NCBI GenBank assembly: GCA_946413945.1
Contig: CAMKMR010000019.1
Coordinates: forward strand, 1 to 14,098
Source of the DNA: an uncultured Lachnospiraceae bacterium
Lineage (GTDB): Bacteria; Bacillota; Clostridia; Lachnospirales; Lachnospiraceae
Length of the DNA stretch: 14,098 nucleotides
Reading direction: 5' to 3'
A program made the position numbers and the translations under genes. Below, piece by piece: positions 8,621-13,987 of the stretch; the stretch's first letter is position 1; each line of letters starts with the position of its first letter. The notes beneath the pieces are model-generated. The model was not told the origin of the DNA. It saw only the letters and a program-made list of their open reading frames with translations, and made no database searches.

Positions 8621-9211
8621 TTACCAAAGAACCTTATTTACTATATCCACTAACTGCTCTTTATTTTCATTGAACACAGCTTCAATAGAAGAATTGATCT
8701 CGATTCGTCCATACTGGAGGATAAGACCACCGTCAATATCTGCATCTTCTGTAGACATTGTAAGAGAACCAGATTTTTTCTCTGCTATAGCATTAGCTCT
8801 TTCGATAAAGTCTGCTGATACTCTTTCTCTATCTTTTTTGTTAAGCTTTACTTTACCTGCTTCAGCTAATGCAACCTTATCAATAATAGAAAGCAGAAGT
8901 TCTGTATATTCAGTATCTGACTTCTTAAGGACTTTCTCTTTAGCTTTAACAAGAACTGATTCTATTATCTCCTGTTTTTCTTTAAGGAGACGAAGCTTTA
9001 ACAACTGTTCTTTCTGAGAAGCAGTTCTTCCATCTTCTATTTTCTTTGTTTTTTCTTTAACTGACTTTTGTTCTTCTGAAAATATACGGCACTCTTCTTT
9101 AGCTTTATTGATAATTGCTTCTGCATCTTTTTTTGCTGTTTCAATGATCTCGGCAGCATTTTTTTCTGCATCTAAAGCAATTGCTTCAGTTATTTTTTCT
9201 ATTCCTGCCAT
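8621..9211 (-). CDS. ntpE: V-type ATPase subunit E (peripheral stalk)
   Basis: 196 residues, the usual length. With the G/H-type subunit (ntpF here) it forms the outer stalks that hold the A3B3 head still. Residues about 1-90 are a charged, Ala/Glu/Lys-rich right-handed coiled coil (DAEKNAAEIIETAKKDAEAI); the C-terminal half is the globular domain that grips subunit B, including LSIIDKVALAEAGKVKLN and ADIDGGLILQYGRIEINSS. The ATG at 9211 is preceded by AGGAG. The gap from ntpK is 25 nt and to ntpC 13 nt. The coiled-coil sequence is poorly conserved, so position in the operon is part of the evidence. Confidence 0.92.
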   Translation of the reverse strand: MAGIEKITEAIALDAEKNAAEIIETAKKDAEAIINKAKEECRIFSEEQKSVKEKTKKIEDGRTASQKEQLLKLRLLKEKQEIIESVLVKAKEKVLKKSDTEYTELLLSIIDKVALAEAGKVKLNKKDRERVSADFIERANAIAEKKSGSLTMSTEDADIDGGLILQYGRIEINSSIEAVFNENKEQLVDIVNKVLW

Positions 9212-9236
9212 ACTTTTTCTCCTGTTTTGTCCTTAA

Positions 9237-9710
9237 TTATTTCAAAATGTTTGTTACTGATAAGATTGAAATAAGAAGAGCAAGGATAGCATATGTCTCT
9301 ACCATGGCTGGGAAGAGCATAGCCTTACCAAACTGCTCAGGCTTCTTTGCTACAACACCGATTGAGGCAACTGATGTCTTACCCTGGTAGATAGCTGAGA
9401 TGAGACCAACTACTGCGATTGGAAGACAAGCTACGAAGAATGCAAGTCCCTGCTTTGTTGTAAGCTCTGCAATGCTTCCACCAAGAAGGCCGATCTGAGA
9501 AAGGGCAATGAATGTAACAAGAAGGCCATAAATACCCTGTGTACCTGGAAGAAGCTGAAGGATAAGAACCTTAGCAAACTGATTTGGATCCTCTGATACT
9601 ACTCCTGCTGCTGCCTGACCACCCATTGCTACTCCGAGTGCTGAACCTACACCTGCGAGAATTGTTGCAAGTGCTGCTCCTATTAATGCTATTACAACTC
9701 CTGTTGTCAT
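9237..9710 (-). CDS. ntpK: V-type ATPase subunit K (ion-binding rotor ring, sodium-type)
   Basis: 157 residues forming two helical hairpins (four membrane segments, about 5-27, 46-75, 88-108, 131-153), the fused double-hairpin form of E. hirae NtpK. The ion site is complete by alignment with E. hirae (L61, T64, Q65, Q110, E139, with Y68 hydrogen-bonding): here Leu54, Thr57, Gln58 in QLLPGTQG, Tyr61, Gln109 in IYQGK, and Glu138 in VETYAIL. Only the second hairpin carries the carboxylate, as in E. hirae. I therefore predict Na+ as coupling ion; the family knowledge is firm, the call here is inference. The ATG at 9710 uses an AAGGAGG that lies inside the last codons of ntpI. The alternative symbol is atpK. 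Confidence 0.96.
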   Translation of the reverse strand: MTTGVVIALIGAALATILAGVGSALGVAMGGQAAAGVVSEDPNQFAKVLILQLLPGTQGIYGLLVTFIALSQIGLLGGSIAELTTKQGLAFFVACLPIAVVGLISAIYQGKTSVASIGVVAKKPEQFGKAMLFPAMVETYAILALLISILSVTNILK

Positions 9711-9714
9711 GAAA

Positions 9715-11727
9715 TTAATCCTCCTTTATTTCTACATATCTGTTAATCGTCTTAAACGGCTTGAAAGGTCTTCCCCCGCCATCATAAAACTTTCCAAAGA
9801 ATTCAACGTACTGAAGACGGTTTGTATGAACATAAGCTCCAAGTAAGTTGATAAGTAAATTAAGTATATGTCCTAATATGAACACTATTGTAAAAATGAT
9901 AGCATTTCCATTCATACTTGCCATCATATTGATAACATTTGCAATAACGCCTGTTGCAAGACCAAGCGCCAGAAGTCTTGAATATGAAAGAACATCTGAT
10001 AACCAGCCTGTAACACCATAAATATCATATGCACCTAAAGCCACTCTAAGGCCCCAGTTCTTATTTACCCTGCCTGACATAAGAAGTATTATAACAAGTC
10101 CTGCTATCGTCATTACTTTTGACGCAGTTACAAGGGCTGGTGCGAATACGATCTGTCTTCCAGCAATTGATGCAAAGATACTTGAAGGAAGAAGCATGAG
10201 CACAAGGCCTGTTATAAAGAGATACCATGAAATGATATCTGAGAAAAAGCCTATAACGTCATGATTCTTAAGGTATTCATAGCCCTTCATTCCAAGTCCT
10301 GCATAAAGATGGATCAGGCCAAACAACATACAATATATAAGAAGCCTCATAGGATTCTCTAATGGAGCAAACCAGATTGGCTTAAGAACCTGCTCTGTTG
10401 CCGGAACATTAAAGAATGTATGAGCTATAACATCTATTGCATCTCCGAAGAAACCGCCATACATAAAGCCCCAGAATGTGGTTGAAAGTCCACACCAGAA
10501 AAAGAGCTGTATCATCTTTTTTAATCCGGTCTCTATTCTCTTATATTTTAAAAGTACGATGGCGCAAACAATAGACATTACCAGTCCATATCCTGCGTCA
10601 GAAAGCATCATACCGAAGAAAAATACATAGAACATTGACATTACTGTAGTTGGATCTACTCTTCCATGTTGTGGTAAGCCATATGACTCAAGCACGCCTT
10701 CTGTAGAAGCTGAAAATGAATTGTTCCTCAGCTTTACAGGCTCATTTGGGATTTCTTCCTCTGTAATCTCTTCAATTTCTGTTACTGCATCGAACTTTTC
10801 ACTGAGAGCCTTTATTACCGCCTCTGTATTTTGTTTTTCAACCCATCCTTCAATGAAGAATGCATTTTTTGACTGAGGCAATGTTCCAAGTACCCTGTAC
10901 TTTTCTGCTCTTGTCCTGTAATAGTCTGAAGCTACCTGAAATGTTTCTATCCTGTCAGTATAGGACGAAAGCTCTTTCTTATAGTCGGCTATCTTCTTTT
11001 CTTCTTCCTTGATATCCTTTTTTCTCTTCTCAATTGCTTCCCCTGGGACACGATGAGTTAAGAAAGAAAGCTTCATATAGCCTTCAGTTCTCATATTCTC
11101 TTCCACTTTGTCAGCTATTGAATTATGAGCCATAACACATACATTTGTAGTCTGGCCATCCACATTCAACGTTTCTGAAGTGATCGGAGAATCATTTTCC
11201 ATGTCCTTTAAGGCAATGTTTTGCAACTGTTCCTTAGTGAGCATCATTGGAAAACTTCCGATAAATATCTTGGTTGACCTGGTCTTCTCACTATTAAGTG
11301 GAATATCAAGTGCCTGCCATGGTCTGATAGAAGCGATCTTATTTGTCTTTCTCGCGATGACGGCTTCGCTGTCGCTTATGTTCTTTTCTAACATAAGGAC
11401 TCTATTCATATCCGAATAGATCTTACTTCTTTTGCCTATTACCTCATCCCATTCAGATTTTTCGATCAGCTTTTTTTCCAGATTAAGTAAAGATTTCTGT
11501 CCTGACGTGTCATATTTTTTAAGAAGCTCTATTGCATGATCAAAGTCATCAGCTATTCGCTGATATTTAGCCTTATCACTTACAGTATCGATCTTCTCAA
11601 ATCTTTCATCAGCCAGGTCAGATATATCCACTTCCACAGCAGCAGTTCTTTGCAGGAATTCCAGTATCTTCTTTCTGTCTTTCTTCAGAGCATAGATACC
11701 GATCTTCTGCATTTCTACTATTGCCAC
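9715..11727 (-). CDS. ntpI: V-type ATPase subunit I (membrane stator, a-subunit)
   Basis: 670 residues (family about 640-670). The N-terminal half (about 1-360) is a cytosolic arm with coiled coils, for example 230-265; the C-terminal half holds seven or eight membrane segments starting at VMSMFYVFFFGMMLSDAGYG near 362. The segment LSYSRLLALGLATGVIA contains Arg584, and HTNRLQYVEFF contains Arg637. Their spacing resembles the two conserved arginines (R573, R629) of E. hirae NtpI that face the ring glutamate and separate the two ion half-channels. The start is GTG at 11727; it gives the expected family opening MAIVxMxKI and has AGGCAGG upstream, whereas the next ATG (codon 6) would remove the first strand. 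ntpK starts 4 nt after its stop. The alternative symbol is atpI. Confidence 0.95.
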   Translation of the reverse strand: MAIVEMQKIGIYALKKDRKKILEFLQRTAAVEVDISDLADERFEKIDTVSDKAKYQRIADDFDHAIELLKKYDTSGQKSLLNLEKKLIEKSEWDEVIGKRSKIYSDMNRVLMLEKNISDSEAVIARKTNKIASIRPWQALDIPLNSEKTRSTKIFIGSFPMMLTKEQLQNIALKDMENDSPITSETLNVDGQTTNVCVMAHNSIADKVEENMRTEGYMKLSFLTHRVPGEAIEKRKKDIKEEEKKIADYKKELSSYTDRIETFQVASDYYRTRAEKYRVLGTLPQSKNAFFIEGWVEKQNTEAVIKALSEKFDAVTEIEEITEEEIPNEPVKLRNNSFSASTEGVLESYGLPQHGRVDPTTVMSMFYVFFFGMMLSDAGYGLVMSIVCAIVLLKYKRIETGLKKMIQLFFWCGLSTTFWGFMYGGFFGDAIDVIAHTFFNVPATEQVLKPIWFAPLENPMRLLIYCMLFGLIHLYAGLGMKGYEYLKNHDVIGFFSDIISWYLFITGLVLMLLPSSIFASIAGRQIVFAPALVTASKVMTIAGLVIILLMSGRVNKNWGLRVALGAYDIYGVTGWLSDVLSYSRLLALGLATGVIANVINMMASMNGNAIIFTIVFILGHILNLLINLLGAYVHTNRLQYVEFFGKFYDGGGRPFKPFKTINRYVEIKED

Positions 11728-11786
11728 TGAAAATACCTGCCTTTCTTATTTTATTTTTTCCCTTTTACTTTTACCTTCCCTCAAGC

Positions 11787-12095
11787 CTAGAAACAGGCAT
11801 TGATCACTGAGTCAATAGCTGCGGCCTCTTTCTTTGCCGCTGCATTTCTTAATTCAAGTGCTTTTTTATCAGCTTCTAAAGCAGCTGCATCAAGCTCCAC
11901 TTTCCTTGATTTTTCTAATGAAACACTGCTGTCTTCTTTATCCTTGGCAGCCTTATTTTTAGCATCTTTAATTAACCGCTCTGCATCTTCATTTGCTTTT
12001 CTTATTATTTCGTCAGCCTTTTTTGTAGCAGCGCTGGTCTTTTCAAATGCCGCTTTCTCTGCAGCTTCCACTGCATTCATAGCATCAAGTATCAC
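11787..12095 (-). CDS. ntpF: V-type ATPase peripheral-stalk subunit G/H (NtpF of E. hirae)
   Basis: 102 residues, nearly all one Ala/Lys/Glu/Asp-rich helix (KADEIIRKANEDAERLIKDA), as expected for the partner of subunit E in the outer stalk. Sequence alone is weak because such helices look alike; first position in an ntpFIKECGABD-ordered operon decides the call. The start is GTG at 12095 with AAGGAAG 7 nt upstream; the first in-frame ATG is codon 6 (12080) and lacks a spaced ribosome site. It is followed by a 59-nt gap before ntpI, the widest in the operon, with no clear terminator in it. The alternative names are atpH and V-ATPase subunit G. Confidence 0.82.
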   Translation of the reverse strand: MILDAMNAVEAAEKAAFEKTSAATKKADEIIRKANEDAERLIKDAKNKAAKDKEDSSVSLEKSRKVELDAAALEADKKALELRNAAAKKEAAAIDSVINACF

Positions 12096-12122
12096 TTTTT
12101 CACTTCCTTTTTATTTATATTT

Positions 12123-12148
12123 CCCAGCCATATCCTTGATTATCTGGG
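12123..12148 (-). promoter_or_regulatory. Small stem-loop in the V-ATPase leader
   Basis: Minus-strand CCCAG (12148-12144) and CTGGG (12127-12123) can pair across a 16-nt loop between the predicted transcription start and the ntpF ribosome site. The 5-bp stem is modest and could be coincidental. Confidence 0.25.
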
Positions 12149-12166
12149 TATCCTAAAAAACCATAA

Positions 12167-12195
12167 GTTATATTTTCACCAAAAACATGACTCAA
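12167..12195 (-). promoter_or_regulatory. Promoter of the V-ATPase operon
   Basis: Minus-strand TTGAGT (12195-12190), 17 bp, TATAAC (12172-12167), reading into ntpF. The start would fall near 12160, giving a leader of about 65 nt. TGTAAC boxes abut the -35 element (12196-12201) and recur 19 bp upstream (12215-12220). Confidence 0.6.
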
Positions 12196-12251
12196 GTTAC
12201 AATCTAAGATAACCGTTACAGATTCCGTACAAAGCTTTTATATTGTAATAC

Positions 12252-12270
12252 ATTAAGACAAAGTCTTAAT
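12252..12270. promoter_or_regulatory. Perfect inverted repeat upstream of the V-ATPase promoter
   Basis: ATTAAGAC-AAA-GTCTTAAT, two perfect 8-bp arms around a 3-bp spacer, flanked outside by partly symmetrical TGTAATA (12244) and TTGTTACA (12272) arms. It lies about 100 bp upstream of the predicted start, with no U-tract and no gene that needs a terminator here, so an operator is the likelier reading. Confidence 0.45.
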
Positions 12271-12320
12271 ATTGTTACACATACGCCATATCTAACACTT
12301 CTTAAATCCAGTATTTAAAG

Positions 12321-12388
12321 CAACATCTAACACGACTTACATTCTGAATTTCATCAACATCTAACACAACTTACATTCTGAATTTCAT
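12321..12388. repeat. 34-bp tandem repeat, two near-identical copies
   Basis: Copies at 12321-12354 and 12355-12388 differ at one position (G/A at 12334 versus 12368). A degraded relative, sharing ATCTAACAC and a CTTAAAT...ATTT pattern, precedes them at about 12288-12320. There is no coding frame through the unit: the minus strand reads ATG, four codons, TAA in each copy. The repeat lies in the 350-bp gap between the HAD gene and the V-ATPase operon. The rest of this gap holds the promoter, the dyad and the TGTAAC boxes. Confidence 0.85.
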
Positions 12389-12445
12389 TCACTTGTAACA
12401 TTACCTATATCAAGTATTCTCATGATATATGAACTGTATCGTCAT

Positions 12446-13279
12446 TTATTCACTTAAAATGAATTTATCAATAACCTCAGCTATACCATCATTATCATTT
12501 GAAGATGTTATATAATTTGCCGCTTCCTTAACTGCTTCTTGGGCATTTTCCATAGCAACTCCCACTGCCGCATATCTCACCATAGAGATATCATTAAAGC
12601 CATCTCCGCAGCAGATAGTATTTTCATACTCAATCCCCAAAGGTCCTATGATCTTTGCTAAAGTTGTAGCCTTATCTATTCCTTTAGCCATTACTTCAAC
12701 GAAAAATGGCTCTGACCTGATGACATTTAATTCCTCGCCGTAAAGATCTCTCAGTTCTAACATATGCTGTTCTGAGATAGCAGGGTCGTCAGTAAGAAGA
12801 AGCTTATATGGATCGTAATCAATAGCTTTTACAAAATCTTCAACACTATCAATACTGAGCCCGGTAAGATCTGATTCCAGCTGATGATACTTGCCTATGC
12901 TGTCAGCTACGATTATCTGAGGAAATGTCCCCTTGTCCATATCTTTCGAGTATGTTGCTATCCCCATCTTCTTTTCTTTTGCGAATCTGTAAACCGGTTC
13001 TACAAATTTCTGCTTCATTTTATGCTCATAGATATCCTGACCTGTGGTACAGTTCTGTACCCTCGCCCCATTAAAAGTAATGGTATAGCCTCCATACTTT
13101 TTAAGCTCGAGCTCATCTACATATCTTTGTACACCTGGAGTTGGACGTCCTGATGCAATCATGACCATATGGCCCATTTCCAGAATTTCTCTTATTTTAT
13201 TTTTGGTTTTTGGAGTTATTTCTTTTTTAGAATTTGTGAGTGTGCCGTCAATGTCCAGCACAAGAAGTTTCTGCTTCAT
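12446..13279 (-). CDS. Cof-type HAD-superfamily phosphatase (HAD-IIB)
   Basis: 277 residues from the ATG at 13279. Motif I LVLDIDGTLT supplies Asp9 (nucleophile) and Asp11; motif II is MIASGRP with Ser43; motif III lies in AKGIDKATTL (Lys199, Lys203); motif IV is CCGDGFNDISM with Asp226 and Asp230. The C2B-type cap sits between motifs II and III. Such proteins hydrolyse small phosphates (sugar phosphates, FMN, PLP and others); the substrate cannot be told from sequence. I chose the ATG at 13279 because AGGGG lies 8 nt before it and the product starts directly with motif I. An upstream in-frame extension of 18 codons (to 13333) has no ribosome site and would cross the predicted promoter. No clear terminator follows before the V-ATPase promoter region. 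Confidence 0.92.
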   Translation of the reverse strand: MKQKLLVLDIDGTLTNSKKEITPKTKNKIREILEMGHMVMIASGRPTPGVQRYVDELELKKYGGYTITFNGARVQNCTTGQDIYEHKMKQKFVEPVYRFAKEKKMGIATYSKDMDKGTFPQIIVADSIGKYHQLESDLTGLSIDSVEDFVKAIDYDPYKLLLTDDPAISEQHMLELRDLYGEELNVIRSEPFFVEVMAKGIDKATTLAKIIGPLGIEYENTICCGDGFNDISMVRYAAVGVAMENAQEAVKEAANYITSSNDNDGIAEVIDKFILSE

Positions 13280-13302
13280 ATTTTTCGCCCCTACCATTTC
13301 TA

Positions 13303-13316
13303 GGTGTTTTAACACC
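13303..13316. promoter_or_regulatory. Palindrome at the start of the HAD transcript
   Basis: GGTGTT-TT-AACACC, two perfect 6-bp arms, begins at or just after the predicted transcription start (about 13317) of the HAD gene. A repressor bound here would block initiation. It is too short and lacks a U-tract for a terminator. Confidence 0.4.
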
Positions 13317-13323
13317 GTTAAAC

Positions 13324-13332
13324 AGTATAACA
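13324..13332 (-). promoter_or_regulatory. Extended -10 promoter of the HAD gene
   Basis: Minus-strand TGT-TATACT gives an extended -10 element. ATGACA lies 19 bp upstream as a poor -35. The start falls near 13317, about 38 nt before the ATG. Confidence 0.5.
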
Positions 13333-13426
13333 TAAATATTCATGTTTTTGTCATTTTCCTTAGATATTTTTCATACTTTTTATAGCAAAAAAGCTACATA
13401 TTCGTACATAAAGCACAAAAATTGGC

Positions 13427-13517
13427 AAGAGTAACCTCACGGGAGTTTGACAATTCAATAGTATCAACCCCCCAGCAAAAAACAAGCATTTATGCAGTTT
13501 TTTACCTCTTTACTCTT
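13427..13517 (-). ncRNA. Candidate structured RNA with a three-way junction
   Basis: Read on the minus strand: AAGAGTAA (13517-13510) pairs perfectly with TTACTCTT (13434-13427), enclosing two hairpins. The first is AAAAAAC/GTTTTTT (13503-13477) with inner GCA-TAAA-TGC. The second is GGGGGGTTGA/TCAAACTCCC (13473-13441) with one G-U and one G-A in ten pairs. Linkers are 6, 3 and 6 nt. A promoter with a perfect -10 lies just upstream, and a T5 run (13421-13417) follows. It could be a free small RNA or a leader element of the HAD gene at 13279. I recognise no known RNA family. The reverse strand could fold alike, so strand rests on the promoter. The surrounding 13280-13698 gap has no gene I accept. 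Confidence 0.4.
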
Positions 13518-13541
13518 TTCTCAAGTGGCAAAAACGGGAGC

Positions 13542-13571
13542 ATTATAATATTTATGGCCAATATACATCAA
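13542..13571 (-). promoter_or_regulatory. Promoter upstream of the candidate structured RNA
   Basis: Minus-strand TTGATG (13571-13566), 18 bp, perfect TATAAT (13547-13542), predicted start near 13535. No gene with a ribosome site begins within 200 nt downstream, which favours an RNA product or a long leader. Confidence 0.55.
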
Positions 13572-13572
13572 G

Positions 13573-13594
13573 ATTCTGTTAACACAGAATTTTT
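13573..13594. other. Perfect dyad next to the -35 box
   Basis: ATTCTGT-TAAC-ACAGAAT (13573-13590) has two perfect 7-bp arms. On the plus strand it is followed by TTTT (five T in a row counting 13590), so it could terminate plus-strand transcription. On the minus strand it touches the -35 at 13566-13571 and could be an operator. Confidence 0.4.
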
Positions 13595-13606
13595 GACAAT
13601 ATAAAG

Positions 13607-13646
13607 AAGGCCGAAAGCCGAAAGCTAGTATCTAGCTTCCAGCCTT
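13607..13646 (-). terminator. Stem-loop ending the 17-codon micro-gene
   Basis: Outer arms AAGGC (13646-13642) and GCCTT (13611-13607) enclose a perfect AAGCTAG-ATA-CTAGCTT hairpin (13638-13622). CTTTATATT follows on the minus strand. The U-tract is interrupted, so efficiency is uncertain. A GCCGAAA tandem sits inside one arm. Confidence 0.5.
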
Positions 13647-13691
13647 AAGTTTATGCTTGCACTTCCCTATAGTAATTATATATAAATTAAT

Positions 13692-13716
13692 CTGAAGTTC
13701 ACATTACCTGAACCTC
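13692..13716. repeat. 25-bp repeat, copy 1
   Basis: Matches 13954-13978 at 21 of 25 positions, including an identical AGTTCACATTAC core. This copy spans the last codons and stop of the 17-codon ORF and can form GTTCA/TGAAC pairing in RNA. Confidence 0.7.
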
Positions 13717-13752
13717 GATTGTTCGAGGCTTGCGCTGAGTAGTAGATTCCAT
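13699..13752 (-). CDS. Micro-ORF of 17 codons, unrecognised
   Basis: Encodes MESTTQRKPRTIEVQVM, basic in the middle and with no hydrophobic segment. Support is contextual: a near-ideal AGGAGG 8 nt before the ATG, a promoter 50-75 nt upstream and a terminator-like stem 50 nt downstream, making a complete miniature transcription unit between two terminators. No gene follows closely in the same transcript, so a classical leader peptide is not obvious; a free small peptide or a dual-function RNA is possible. The codons also contain a perfect CCTCGA-ACAA-TCGAGG hairpin (13728-13713), so the conserved object may be RNA. The last five residues, EVQVM then stop, recur as EAHVM then stop in the second repeat copy. 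No family is recognised. Confidence 0.5.
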   Translation of the reverse strand: MESTTQRKPRTIEVQVM

Positions 13753-13799
13753 AATTAATCCTCCTAAAATTGTAGTAAAATACTATGATTTACTCCAAT

Positions 13800-13828
13800 A
13801 TTTTAGGATAAGTACAAGCACGTCACAA
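13800..13828 (-). promoter_or_regulatory. Promoter of the micro-ORF
   Basis: Minus-strand TTGTGA (13828-13823), 17 bp, TAAAAT (13805-13800). The perfect AATCC-GCA-GGATT dyad at 13827-13839 overlaps its -35 edge. A second pair, TTGGAG-18-TACAAT (-10 at 13774-13769), would start at the ribosome site and is less likely. An AGTAAA/TTTACT inverted repeat (13774-13794) lies in the leader. Confidence 0.55.
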
Positions 13829-13896
13829 TCCGCAGGATTATTTAGCGCTTACCAAATATCGCTGTCTGACCTCCGACATTTTTTCTTAAAATAAGA

Positions 13897-13930
13897 AAAG
13901 CACTCTTAACATATTTGCTAAGAGTGCTTT
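13897..13930 (-). terminator. Strong factor-independent terminator
   Basis: Perfect 12-bp stem AAAGCACTCTTA / TAAGAGTGCTTT with a 10-nt loop, then TTCTTATTTT on the minus strand. It ends the gene entering from the right edge and isolates the micro-gene downstream. Confidence 0.85.
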
Positions 13931-13953
13931 GATATCAGTTTATAGGAACTAAG

Positions 13954-13978
13954 CTATAGTTCACATTACATGAGCCTC
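13954..13978. repeat. 25-bp repeat, copy 2
   Basis: Second copy of the 13692-13716 element, beginning 9 nt after the stop codon of the partial gene at the right edge and ahead of its terminator. In the frame of that gene past its TGA the codons read LESEAHVM then stop, resembling the end of the micro-ORF. Confidence 0.7.
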
Positions 13979-13987
13979 GCTTTCTAA

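Noticed and set aside
8523..9017. Plus-strand 164-codon open frame
   Set aside because: Shadow opposite ntpE and the start of ntpC; composition reflects the reverse of lysine/glutamate-rich helices.
11800..12156. Plus-strand 118-codon Ala/Ser-rich open frame
   Set aside because: Reverse complement of the Ala/Lys-rich stalk helix of ntpF; no ribosome site.
12321..12388. CRISPR array
   Set aside because: The two units are directly abutting with no spacer, and there are no cas genes in the window.
13280..13333. 18-codon N-terminal extension of the HAD protein
   Set aside because: No ribosome site, crosses the extended -10 and palindrome, and adds residues before motif I that the family lacks.
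13422..13604. Plus-strand 60-codon open frame starting with TTG
   Set aside because: No ribosome site before the TTG, no recognisable product, and it runs across the predicted RNA helices and promoter of the opposite strand.
13838..13879. Minus-strand 13-codon ORF (MSEVRQRYLVSAK)
   Set aside because: Only an A-rich stretch precedes its ATG, with no proper ribosome site, and it lies upstream of the micro-gene promoter.
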